A DNA stretch of 42,865 bases, from contig JBNRMJ010000009.1 in assembly GCA_050309435.1 (NCBI GenBank), positions 1 through 42,865 on the forward strand, given 5' to 3'. The position numbers and the translations under genes are program-made. The stretch comes from CAYXVJ01 sp050309435 (GTDB lineage Bacteria > Bacillota > Clostridia > Saccharofermentanales > Fastidiosipilaceae). The notes under the pieces were generated by a model that had not been told where the DNA came from, did not search any database, and worked only from the letters and a program-made list of their open reading frames with translations. Below are positions 25,208 through 34,095 of the stretch, one piece after another (within the stretch, counting starts at the first letter, position 1; each line of letters starts with the position of its first letter).

Positions 25208-26683
25208 ATGTACGATTGTGCGATTATCGGTTGCGGTGTCGTGGGTGCGGCTATGGCCTATACCTTGTCCCGCTACGACTTGAACGTCGTGATTCTGGAA
25301 GCGTCGAATGACGTGGCAAACGTCCAAACGAAGGCGAACAGTGCCATTTTACATGCCGGCTTCGATCCGCCTCCGGGCACTTTGATGGCCCGGACGAATG
25401 TGGAAGGCGTCCGCCTGGCTAAAGAGATCTGCGAGAAACTGGATGTCCCGAGACTTCAAAACGGTGCTCTGGTCCTGGCCTTTTCCAGAGTGGATTTGAA
25501 CACCTTGAGAGATCTCTACGAGCGGGGCCTGGCCAACGGCGTCAAAGATCTGCGGTTGCTCGATGCCAATGAAGTTCGCCGCCGGGAAAATAAGGTTCAC
25601 GACGATGTTCTGGGAGCGCTTTATGCCCCGACCTCGGCGATTGTCGATCCCTGGGAATATACGATTGCGATGGCAGAAACGGCGATTCGAAACGGTGTCG
25701 AACTGAAGCTGGAAGCAGCCGTCACGGCCATTTATCCGCTTGACGGTCAGGCCGCTTCGGAAGGCGGTTTCGAAATCATCAGCGGACAAGGAAGCATCAG
25801 AACCCGATATATCGTCAATTGCGCAGGAGTTGCGGCGGCACAGATACACGCCATGATCGGCGGCGGTAACTTCCGCAGCATGCCTGCCCGCGGCCAGTAC
25901 TTTTTACTCGATAAAACAGCAGGCGATACCTGTAAGCATACTTTATTTCAATGTCCCTCCGCACTTGGAAAAGGTGTATTGATCTCGCCGACCGTGCACG
26001 GCAACCTGATCGTCGGTCCGAACTCCGAGCGCATCGAAGATGCATGCGATACCGCCGTGACGGCCGAAGCACTGGCTTATGTGCGCAGGCAGGCCGAGCG
26101 AAGTCTTCCTTATATTCCTTTCGGGGAGAACATCAGAAACTTCTCGGGTGTTCGAGCGAATACCGATCGCGACGATTTTATCATTGAAGCTTCGCCGGAA
26201 CATCCCGCTTTCATTAATCTGGCGGGAATAAAGTCTCCGGGACTCAGCGCCGCTCCGGCAATTGCTCTTATGGGGAGAGATCTATTGGCCGAAGCCGGTC
26301 TCGAACTGCGCGAAAAGAATCCCGATTGCATCATCGACAGCAGAAAAAGAAGTCGATTCCGCTACCTGACGGCAGACGAGAAGAAAGCGAAAATCGCCGA
26401 AGATAAATCCTTCAGCCAAATTGTCTGTCGCTGCGAGACCGTTACCGAAGGAGAAATCAGAGAAGCCATTCGCGGCATCATTCCCCCGCGCTCGATCGAT
26501 GCGGTCAAACGCAGATGCAATGCGGGAATGGGACGCTGCCAGGGTGCTTTTTGCGGACCTAGAATTCATGCCCTTCTATCGGAAGAACTAGGCATCCCTT
26601 ATGAAAACGTCGTTCAAAACGAAAAAGGCAGTTTCATCGTTTGGGGTCAGACGAAAAACGGCGGCGAAGGCGGTGAAGCATAA
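25208..26683 (+). CDS. FAD-dependent glycerol-3-phosphate dehydrogenase-type oxidoreductase with BFD domain
   Basis: 491 residues. An N-terminal FAD-binding fold (GCGVVGAAMAYTLSRY, about 8-23) belongs to the DAO family (about 1-370). A C-terminal BFD-like [2Fe-2S] region has Cys407, Cys409, Cys437, Cys444 and Cys449 (CRC ... GMGRCQGAFC). This DAO+BFD pattern occurs in GlpA-like and LhgO-like enzymes. Next to glpK and the GlpB-like gene, oxidation of glycerol 3-phosphate to dihydroxyacetone phosphate is the likely reaction. Its TAA overlaps the next ATG (TAATG), so the genes are coupled. A 2-hydroxyacid as substrate cannot be excluded. Confidence 0.85.
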   Translation: MYDCAIIGCGVVGAAMAYTLSRYDLNVVILEASNDVANVQTKANSAILHAGFDPPPGTLMARTNVEGVRLAKEICEKLDVPRLQNGALVLAFSRVDLNTLRDLYERGLANGVKDLRLLDANEVRRRENKVHDDVLGALYAPTSAIVDPWEYTIAMAETAIRNGVELKLEAAVTAIYPLDGQAASEGGFEIISGQGSIRTRYIVNCAGVAAAQIHAMIGGGNFRSMPARGQYFLLDKTAGDTCKHTLFQCPSALGKGVLISPTVHGNLIVGPNSERIEDACDTAVTAEALAYVRRQAERSLPYIPFGENIRNFSGVRANTDRDDFIIEASPEHPAFINLAGIKSPGLSAAPAIALMGRDLLAEAGLELREKNPDCIIDSRKRSRFRYLTADEKKAKIAEDKSFSQIVCRCETVTEGEIREAIRGIIPPRSIDAVKRRCNAGMGRCQGAFCGPRIHALLSEELGIPYENVVQNEKGSFIVWGQTKNGGEGGEA

Positions 26684-28101
26684 TGAAACAGGCAGAGAAA
26701 ATCAAAACGATTTATGATCTGGTGATAGTCGGTGCGGGTCCTGCCGGTCTGGCGGCTGCCCTGGCCGCCTGGCAGGAAGGTGCCAGAGACATCTTAATCT
26801 GCGAACGGGACAATGCCGCGGGAGGTATTCTGAATCAATGTATTCATAACGGCTTCGGTCTGCACTATTTTAAAGAAGAATTAACCGGACCGGAGTATGC
26901 AGCCCGCTTTGTCGACAGTTTAGAGCAGACCGGCGTCGAGTTGCTTTTGAATACGATGGTGCTGTCGATCGACGGTGACGCTCCGCATCCCGGCGCTTCG
27001 GCGGTAAAGAACAATCTGACCGAAAGCGCTAAAAGAAACACAGGCGATCCGCACCTCGTCAGTATTGTCAGCCGTGATTTGGGTTATGTGGAACTTCAGA
27101 CGCATGCAATCGTGCTCGCCATGGGTTGTCGCGAACGAAGCCGAGGAGCAATCGGCATTCCAGGCAGCAGACCGGCGGGCGTAATGACAGCCGGTACAGC
27201 TCAGCGCTATGTCAATATCGAAGGCTACATGCCAGGTAAGCGAGTCGTTATTTTGGGCTCGGGCGATATCGGCCTGATCATGGCCAGACGCATGACGCTG
27301 GAAGGGGCACGGGTCCTGGCCTGCGTCGAACTGATGCCTTACAGCGGAGGCCTGCAGCGAAACATCGTCCAATGTCTCGAAGACTACAATATACCTTTAC
27401 TTTTATCGCATACGGTAAGCGAAATCCGGGGAAAAAATCGTGTCGAACAAGTCGTAATCTCTAAAGTCGACGAAGAGCGGCGCATTATCCCCGGAACACA
27501 AATCGTCTATGACTGCGATTGTCTGCTATTGTCCGTCGGCCTCTTGCCTGAAAACGAACTGACTCGAGCGGCCGATATACGCATCGATCCACGTACGCGC
27601 GGCGCTTATGTCTATGAGAATATGGAAACAGGAACTCCGGGTATATTTGCCTGCGGAAATGTCGTCCACGTCCATGATCTGGTAGACTTTGTTTCGGAGG
27701 AAAGCATGCGAGCCGGCCGAGCGGCTGCGAAATATGCCGCCAGGCAGCGAGCATATGAAAGCGTTTCGACTCCGGATAAGCCTTACGAGACACAACTTGA
27801 TATAGCGGAAACCGTTATGCCTGTACACCATGACGAACAGATTTCGTACACGGTGCCTCAACAGATCCGGCCCGTACCCGAGAACGCTTCTGTGGATATA
27901 TTCTTCCGCGTCAAGGCCCCCCTGAGCAACGTGGAAATTCAGGTTTACGCAGGCGATCGTCTCTTGCGCAAGTGGCCCCGCCTTCGTGTCGCGCCGGGCG
28001 AGATGGAACGCATTACCTTAAATCAGGCTCTGCTGGCGGAAGCCGGCGGTAACTATCTGACGCTCGCGATTGCCAGACGAGATAATCCGGCAGTGAAATA
28101 A
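26683..28101 (+). CDS. FAD/NAD(P)-binding oxidoreductase, GlpB-like
   Basis: 472 residues with two dinucleotide-binding folds: GAGPAGLAAALAAWQ near 17 for FAD and VVILGSGDIGLIMARRM near 187 for NAD(P), plus the late FACGNVVHVHDLVD near 323 that binds FAD. CIHNGFGLHYF (near 52) holds the only conspicuous early Cys; there is no CxxxxC redox pair. Probably the electron-transfer partner of the upstream GlpO-like enzyme. A C-terminal domain (about 380-472) has no recognised motif. DUF1667 follows after 36 bp. Confidence 0.82.
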   Translation: MKQAEKIKTIYDLVIVGAGPAGLAAALAAWQEGARDILICERDNAAGGILNQCIHNGFGLHYFKEELTGPEYAARFVDSLEQTGVELLLNTMVLSIDGDAPHPGASAVKNNLTESAKRNTGDPHLVSIVSRDLGYVELQTHAIVLAMGCRERSRGAIGIPGSRPAGVMTAGTAQRYVNIEGYMPGKRVVILGSGDIGLIMARRMTLEGARVLACVELMPYSGGLQRNIVQCLEDYNIPLLLSHTVSEIRGKNRVEQVVISKVDEERRIIPGTQIVYDCDCLLLSVGLLPENELTRAADIRIDPRTRGAYVYENMETGTPGIFACGNVVHVHDLVDFVSEESMRAGRAAAKYAARQRAYESVSTPDKPYETQLDIAETVMPVHHDEQISYTVPQQIRPVPENASVDIFFRVKAPLSNVEIQVYAGDRLLRKWPRLRVAPGEMERITLNQALLAEAGGNYLTLAIARRDNPAVK

Positions 28102-28137
28102 ACAGCCCCTGCAATTACGGCTGGAAAGGAAAATTTC

Positions 28138-28491
28138 ATGCGAAAAATGACCTGCATTGTCTGTCCGCGCGGCTGCGAGCTGACAGTGGACATCGAAAAC
28201 GATTATAAAGTCAGCGGCCATGCCTGCCCCAGAGGAGCGGTCTACGGCCGAAAGGAATGCCTCGCACCGAGCCGCACTTTGACGACGACGGTACGTCTGG
28301 CCAGCGGACAGTTGTCCAGAGTTCCGGTGAAGTCGGGCAGCGAGCTGCCTAAAGATCTTCTGACCGCGGCGATGACAGAACTGGAATCCGTCTGCCTCGC
28401 GGCTCCTGTACATCGCGGACAAGTTGCGGCGGCCAACATCCTGAACAGCGGGATTGACATCATCGTCACGCGGGACGTTGATTCATTGTGA
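28138..28491 (+). CDS. DUF1667 protein, four-cysteine
   Basis: 117 residues. Cys6, Cys9, Cys13 and Cys30 (CIVCPRGC ... ACPRG) form a likely metal or Fe-S site resembling the N-terminus of molybdopterin oxidoreductases. DUF1667 proteins are often found downstream of glpK/GlpO/GlpB-like genes in Firmicutes and Thermotogae, so an electron-carrier role for the glycerol-3-phosphate oxidoreductase is inferred, in place of the larger GlpC. SD AAAGGA lies 7 nt upstream. Molecular function unproven. Confidence 0.85.
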   Translation: MRKMTCIVCPRGCELTVDIENDYKVSGHACPRGAVYGRKECLAPSRTLTTTVRLASGQLSRVPVKSGSELPKDLLTAAMTELESVCLAAPVHRGQVAAANILNSGIDIIVTRDVDSL

Positions 28492-28529
28492 GCATAGTAG
28501 AGACATACCCTCTTAGACTGGAAGATTAA

Positions 28530-30356
28530 ATGATTCGCAAATACCTTCATCCCCTGCGCATGAGTATTGCCCTGGGTTTGATTCTAAAGACGGGAGGAGC
28601 TCTGGCCGAGCTTCTCCTTCCCTATATTCTCGCCTATATTATCGATGACGTGGTTCCGACGGGAAAAATACCGCCGATCTATTTCTGGGGTTGCATGATG
28701 TTCCTGGCCGCTTTGGCCGCGCTCCTCGGTAATGTACTGGCCAACAGACGCTCCTCTCGGGTAGCTTCGGATGCAATCCGGAAAATTCGAAGCGATTTGT
28801 TTCGCAGCACGCTAAGTCTTAGTGCCAAACAGATCAATCGTTTTGGCGAGGCTTCGCTTGAATCTCGTTTGACTTCGGATACCTATCATGTCCATAACAT
28901 GATCAGCCGTCTGCAACGAATCGGTGTCCGTGCTCCGATTCTTCTCACCGGCGGCCTCCTGATGACCTATCTGCTAGACTGGCAGCTCGCCTTGATCCTT
29001 ACGGCTCTGCTTCCCTTCATCGGCGCATTTACTTTCTGGATCGCCAGGCGGGGAAGACCCAAATATATGCGTCAGCAAGCCGCCGCGGATGACATGGTTC
29101 GAAAGGTCCGCGAAACGGTCTCCGGCATTCGTGTCATCAAAAGCCTGGTGACGGGAGAACGCGAGAAAAGGAATTTCGCCCGGATTAACGGCCGTGTCGT
29201 CGCTTTCGAAAAAGACGCCGCTTATAACATGGCCATGACAAATCCCGTTATGACGCTCTTAATGAACAGCGGTCTGGCTCTCGTTCTCCTGACCGGAGCC
29301 TATCTGATCAATATCGGACGCAGTCAATATGGTTCGATTGTGGCTTTTCTGACTTACTTTACGATCATCACCAACTCCATGGTAGCCATCTCCAGAATCT
29401 TTACGATATATAACCGCGGTATGGCATCCGCTCATCGTATCGAAGAAGTGCTCGACACCCTTCCCGATCAGGACTGGAGCGAAACCATGGCCGATAAGGC
29501 GACTCTTGATACAGGCATTCCCCATATCGAATTCCGAAATGTTTATTTCTCCTACGGAAACAGAAGCGAGCCGGTTCTAAAAGATATCTCCTTTCAACTC
29601 GGGCATGGCGAAACACTCGGTATTCTGGGCGAAACCGGCAGCGGAAAAAGCAGCCTGATTGCCTTGTTGCTGCGCTTGTACGACGCTGACTCCGGCGAAA
29701 TCATGATCGACGGACAAGATATCAAAACATTGCCCCGCGAGTATCTATATCGGATCTTCGGCGTCAGCTTGCAAAATGATTTTCTCTACGGCGCCACTAT
29801 CCGGGACAACATAGACTTTGGTCGAGGTCTCGGCGAAGAAGAGATTATCCGGGCGGCCAAAGATGCCGAAGCTTTCGATTTTATCGAAGAGAAATCCGGC
29901 GGCCTGGATATGAAGCTGTCTTCACGTGCGAGCAACCTCAGCGGAGGTCAAAAGCAGCGTCTTCTGATAGCCAGAGCACTGGCCGGGAAACCCGATATCC
30001 TGATCTTCGACGACAGTTCGTCGGCACTCGATTACCAGACGGATGCTTGCATCCGACAAACGCTTCGCGAGCATTATGCATCGATCACGCAAGTTATAGT
30101 CGCCCAGCGCATCAGTTCCGTCAGAGGAGCAAACCTGATCCTCGTTATGAAAAACGGACGCATCGCTGCCTCCGGAACCCATGAAGAGTTAATGGATACA
30201 AGCGATGTATACAAGGATATCGCCGAAGTTCAAATGGGCTTAAGAAGGCGCTTTGAGGATGACCAGAAGAGCGGTTTGGAGCCGGCTTTAAAGATGGAAA
30301 CAGTCTTAGTCCCGCCAAAGCGCGATAAAGATGAGGATGGTGATATATATGGCTAA
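28530..30356 (+). CDS. heterodimeric ABC exporter subunit, degenerate-site half
   Basis: 608 residues: six-helix exporter membrane domain (about 1-310) fused to an ATPase domain (about 330-570). Walker A GETGSGKSS near 368, Q-loop SLQND near 411 and canonical signature LSGGQ near 470 are present. Walker B ends FDDSS, with Asp in place of the catalytic Glu, and the switch His is Gln (AQRISS). These are the known marks of the non-hydrolysing site in heterodimeric exporters such as TM287/288 and BmrCD. It overlaps the next gene by 8 bp. Substrate unknown; drug or lipid export is typical. Confidence 0.92.
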   Translation: MIRKYLHPLRMSIALGLILKTGGALAELLLPYILAYIIDDVVPTGKIPPIYFWGCMMFLAALAALLGNVLANRRSSRVASDAIRKIRSDLFRSTLSLSAKQINRFGEASLESRLTSDTYHVHNMISRLQRIGVRAPILLTGGLLMTYLLDWQLALILTALLPFIGAFTFWIARRGRPKYMRQQAAADDMVRKVRETVSGIRVIKSLVTGEREKRNFARINGRVVAFEKDAAYNMAMTNPVMTLLMNSGLALVLLTGAYLINIGRSQYGSIVAFLTYFTIITNSMVAISRIFTIYNRGMASAHRIEEVLDTLPDQDWSETMADKATLDTGIPHIEFRNVYFSYGNRSEPVLKDISFQLGHGETLGILGETGSGKSSLIALLLRLYDADSGEIMIDGQDIKTLPREYLYRIFGVSLQNDFLYGATIRDNIDFGRGLGEEEIIRAAKDAEAFDFIEEKSGGLDMKLSSRASNLSGGQKQRLLIARALAGKPDILIFDDSSSALDYQTDACIRQTLREHYASITQVIVAQRISSVRGANLILVMKNGRIAASGTHEELMDTSDVYKDIAEVQMGLRRRFEDDQKSGLEPALKMETVLVPPKRDKDEDGDIYG

Positions 30357-32142
30357 AAAAGGAGGATTACCTGCAGGAAGAGCAGGCGGCGTAGCCGAGA
30401 AGCCGAAAGACCTCAAGTACGTACTGAAACGTCTGGCATCTTACATCGCTCGTCAAAAATGGGGTCTTTTTCTGGCCTTTTCCTTAATGATCAGCAGCAA
30501 CATCGTCGGTCTGTACGGACCGCGTTTGGCCGGCGAGGCCATCGACGCCATGACAGGCGGAGAAGGCGGGGTCGACTTTCCCTCAGTTTTATACTATGCG
30601 GGTTTAATGATGTTTGTCTATCTCTTCGTCGCGTTCAGCACGTTTTGTTTATCTCGTCTGATGGTCAGAATCAGCCAGACCATGGTTTATCACATGAGAG
30701 AAGATCTTTATAACCACCTGGTGGATTTACCGGTCTCTTTTTACGGCAGGCATCAGGCCGGTGATATTATCAGCCGCATGTCTTATGACATCGACACGGT
30801 CAACACGTCACTGACCAATGATATTATCCAGATCGGAGGCAGTCTGATAACGGTTTTCGGCTCGCTGGCCATGATGATCCGGATTTCGCCCGTTCTCAGC
30901 CTCGTCTTTGCCATAACGATACCGGTCTCGGTGCTATTCACCCGCTACCGCACGAAAAAAGTTCAACCGCTCTTCAGCCGCCGCTCGAGGAAGCTCGGAG
31001 AGATGAACAGCTATGTCGAAGAAATCATATCGGGTCTGCGAACGATAAAGGTCTACCGGCAAGAGGAATCTTTTAGCGAGACTTTCGATATAAAGAACCA
31101 CGAAGCAGCCGAAGCATATTACGAAGCAGACTATTGGGGAACCATTACAGGCCCCAGCGTGAACTTCATCAATAATACTTCTCTGGCTCTTGTCAGCATG
31201 TTCGGCGCTCTGCTCTTCTCGCTGGGACGCATTAACCTGGGTGACTTGTCGGCTTTCGTCCTCTACTCGCGGCGCTTTTCGGGACCGATCAACGAAATGG
31301 CCAATATCATGAGCGATCTGCAGTCGGCGGCCTCCGCCGCGGAACGTGTTTTTCGTCTGATCGACGAACCAAGAGAAGCGCTTGATCCGCCGGGCAGTCT
31401 GGTTCTCGAGGATGTCAAAGGCGAAGTAACGATCGATAAATTAAGCTTCAGTTATATTCCGGGCGAACCGATCCTCTCCGATCTGGACTTGCATGCGAAG
31501 GCAGGGCAGCTCGTGGCGATTGTAGGCGAAACCGGCGCCGGTAAAACAACCTTGATCAACCTGCTGATGCGCTTTTACGATCCGGACAGCGGCGAGATTC
31601 GTATCGACGATCATCCTCTGGAGTCGATTACGAGAGAATCGGGACGCAGGGCTTTTGCCATGGTGCTTCAGGATACCTGGCTCTTTAAAGGTACGGTTCA
31701 TGACAATATTGCCTATGCTAAACCGGAGGCAAGCAGAGAAGAAGTCATCGCCGCCGCCAAGGCAGCTCATGCAGACAGCTTTATCCGTTCACTTCCCGAC
31801 GGCTACGATACGATTTTATCGGACGGAGGATCTTCCATTTCCCAAGGCCAAAAGCAGCTCCTGACCATCGCCAGAGCCATGCTCCTGGATGCCCGCATGC
31901 TGATCCTTGACGAAGCAACCAGCCATGTCGATACGCAAACGGAAAAACTGATCTCGACGGCCATGAATAAACTCATGCAGGGTAAAACAAGCTTCGTCAT
32001 CGCCCACCGCCTCTCTACCATTCGGGATGCCGACATCATCGTCGTCATCGAAAACGGCGAATTGATCGAGTCGGGAACGCATGAAGAACTACTCGAACAT
32101 AACGGGATCTACGCCGGGCTCTATCGCGCCCAGTTTGTCTAA
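30349..32142 (+). CDS. heterodimeric ABC exporter subunit, catalytic half
   Basis: 597 residues from ATG 30349, chosen because in-frame ATGs at 30331 and 30337 lie well inside the previous gene. Membrane domain about 35-330, ATPase domain about 360-590. Walker A GETGAGKTT, Walker B LILDEATS with the catalytic Glu, and H-loop AHRLST are intact; the signature is ISQGQ instead of LSGGQ. Paired with the upstream subunit, this puts the degenerate Walker B/H-loop and the degenerate signature in the same composite site. It ends 3 bp before the stop of the convergent GH13 gene. Confidence 0.92.
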   Translation: MAKKGGLPAGRAGGVAEKPKDLKYVLKRLASYIARQKWGLFLAFSLMISSNIVGLYGPRLAGEAIDAMTGGEGGVDFPSVLYYAGLMMFVYLFVAFSTFCLSRLMVRISQTMVYHMREDLYNHLVDLPVSFYGRHQAGDIISRMSYDIDTVNTSLTNDIIQIGGSLITVFGSLAMMIRISPVLSLVFAITIPVSVLFTRYRTKKVQPLFSRRSRKLGEMNSYVEEIISGLRTIKVYRQEESFSETFDIKNHEAAEAYYEADYWGTITGPSVNFINNTSLALVSMFGALLFSLGRINLGDLSAFVLYSRRFSGPINEMANIMSDLQSAASAAERVFRLIDEPREALDPPGSLVLEDVKGEVTIDKLSFSYIPGEPILSDLDLHAKAGQLVAIVGETGAGKTTLINLLMRFYDPDSGEIRIDDHPLESITRESGRRAFAMVLQDTWLFKGTVHDNIAYAKPEASREEVIAAAKAAHADSFIRSLPDGYDTILSDGGSSISQGQKQLLTIARAMLLDARMLILDEATSHVDTQTEKLISTAMNKLMQGKTSFVIAHRLSTIRDADIIVVIENGELIESGTHEELLEHNGIYAGLYRAQFV

Positions 32143-32145
32143 ACT

Positions 32146-34095
32146 TTAGCTGATTTGATAGACAAGCGCTTCGTAGGGTTCCAGATACTCTGTTTCAAGA
32201 TCAGGACCCACGCGATGATAGCGGGGCACATTCCCCAGACAATATTCATAACGAGACTGCTTCGTCCCTGCTTGAACGGATTCAAGCTTGCGGCGGGGCA
32301 GTTTTTGATCCGAGAGGTTAAACTCGCAGAAGAAAGCGACGCCGTCCAGCTCTCTGAAGTATGCCAGGTAATTGTTTCTCTTCTGATCCACATATCGGAT
32401 TTCCCCGAGCCGGAGAGCTTGCTGCTCTTTTCTGAGAGCCAAAAGGGCTTTCGCATAATTCAGGACAGAATCCGGATCCTCCGCTTGAGCCATTACGCTC
32501 CGGCCTTCCTCTGTCCTCCCTTCAAGCCAGGGCTTTACAGTAGAAAATCCTCCGTAACGACTCTCGTCCCAGGGCATCGGTACTCGGGCATGATCGCGGC
32601 TGCCCGCCAAAACCGTTTCCCAGGCTTGAGTCCGAAGCTGACCTGCATTCAGAAGTTCCTCATATTTATTAACGGATTCGATATCTCTCAACTCCGATAT
32701 ATCCTGAAAATTCTGATTCACCCGACCCAGTTCCTGCCCTTGAAATAAAAAGACGGTCCCTTTTAGCGTCAGTTGCATCGTAAGCAGCAATTTGGCGAGA
32801 CGTGCCCGCCAGGCAGGATCGGGATTGATCTTGGAGAGCATGTGAGGGTTGTCATGGTTATCCCAGAAAATTGATATCCAGTCTTTATCGGATAAGCGGC
32901 TGTGATATTCGATATAGTACTCTTTCAGATAATTTAAGTCATAGCGATAGCGATCGAAACGAACTTTTCCGGGCATCTCGAGGTGATCGAAATTAAAGAT
33001 CAGATCGAGTTCGCCGCGATCCGAAGCAGTCAGCAGCCGCCCCGTTTCAATGCCGATACCGGGAGTCTCGCCGACCGAAAAAGCATCGTATGGCGAAAAA
33101 GCTTCTTTTCTCATTTCGCGAAGATAGTCATGGAGCTTCGGTCCGTAAAAGTAATGCTCGATACCGTAAAATTGCATCAGTTCGCCGATCGCCTTGTTGC
33201 CGTCGGGCAGTCCTTGGCGCTTGGATATGTAATTGATGACATCAAGCCTGAATCCGTCGACTCCTTTCTCCAGCCAGAAGCGAATCATCTCGTAAAGCTC
33301 GCAGCGCATCGCTTCGTTTTCCCAGTTCAGATCCATCTGTTTAGACGAGAACAAATGCAGTCCCCAACGCTTTTGTTCAGGAAACCAGCGCCAGGCAGGA
33401 CCGCTGAAGAAAGAAACCCAGTTGTTGGGCGGTATATCCTCTGTTCCCTGGCGAAGGAAATAATAAGAAACGTAAGGTCCGTCCGGATCGTCCAGCGCCT
33501 TTTGAAACCATTCATGTTCGTCCGATGTATGATTGATGACCAGATCCATAATCAAACGCATACCGCGACGCTTAAGCCCTGCCAGCAAACGATCGAAATC
33601 CTCCATCGTTCCCATTTCGCTCATAATCGCCCGATAGTCCCTGATATCGTATCCGTTGTCATCGTTGGGCGAATCGTAAACCGGCGAGAGCCAAAGCGCA
33701 TCCACGCCAAGATCCTGCAGATAATCCAGCTTCCCGAGGATTCCGGCCAGATCCCCTACCCCGTCGCCGTTTGCATCACAAAACGAACGCGGATAGATCT
33801 GATAGAATACCGCTTCCTTCCACCAGGGATCCTTTTCTTTACTGATATCCTGGATCTGCACGGAAAAGTCATCATCCTCCCCGCTGTTTAGCAGGACATA
33901 AATACTGTTCCAGAAATCTTCTCCAACGAATTTCGAACTTAAACGTTTCAGGGTACCCAGCCGGAGATTAGCCGAAAACGGATTTGTGATCCATTTTCGG
34001 GATTTACCCATCTGAAGCAGAATTTTATCGATAATGTCGTGTCCCGCCGGATGCTCGTATAAATCCCTGACACGGCTGTCGTCATGAATCGGCAT
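32146..34095 (-). CDS. GH13 alpha-glucosidase, oligo-1,6-glucosidase type
   Basis: Intracellular TIM-barrel glycosidase, 649 residues, no signal peptide. Barrel from about 93 (YQIYPRSF). Region I DLVINHTS; region II GFRLDVINY with nucleophile Asp285; acid/base Glu343 in VGETPG; region IV WDNHDNP with Asp415; MDLNW (about 254) matches GH13_31. Val after the nucleophile suggests alpha-1,6 preference. An N-terminal helical extension of about 88 residues is unlike standard oligo-1,6-glucosidases. ATG 34095 (SD AAGGAGGA) lies inside the upstream transporter gene, 14-bp overlap, so import and hydrolysis are coupled. Confidence 0.92.
   Translation of the reverse strand: MPIHDDSRVRDLYEHPAGHDIIDKILLQMGKSRKWITNPFSANLRLGTLKRLSSKFVGEDFWNSIYVLLNSGEDDDFSVQIQDISKEKDPWWKEAVFYQIYPRSFCDANGDGVGDLAGILGKLDYLQDLGVDALWLSPVYDSPNDDNGYDIRDYRAIMSEMGTMEDFDRLLAGLKRRGMRLIMDLVINHTSDEHEWFQKALDDPDGPYVSYYFLRQGTEDIPPNNWVSFFSGPAWRWFPEQKRWGLHLFSSKQMDLNWENEAMRCELYEMIRFWLEKGVDGFRLDVINYISKRQGLPDGNKAIGELMQFYGIEHYFYGPKLHDYLREMRKEAFSPYDAFSVGETPGIGIETGRLLTASDRGELDLIFNFDHLEMPGKVRFDRYRYDLNYLKEYYIEYHSRLSDKDWISIFWDNHDNPHMLSKINPDPAWRARLAKLLLTMQLTLKGTVFLFQGQELGRVNQNFQDISELRDIESVNKYEELLNAGQLRTQAWETVLAGSRDHARVPMPWDESRYGGFSTVKPWLEGRTEEGRSVMAQAEDPDSVLNYAKALLALRKEQQALRLGEIRYVDQKRNNYLAYFRELDGVAFFCEFNLSDQKLPRRKLESVQAGTKQSRYEYCLGNVPRYHRVGPDLETEYLEPYEALVYQIS

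Noticed and set aside
32983..33891. Plus-strand 302-codon frame opposite the GH13 gene
   Set aside because: Antisense to a gene with all catalytic motifs intact; composition (many Ile, Arg, His) is typical of shadow frames.
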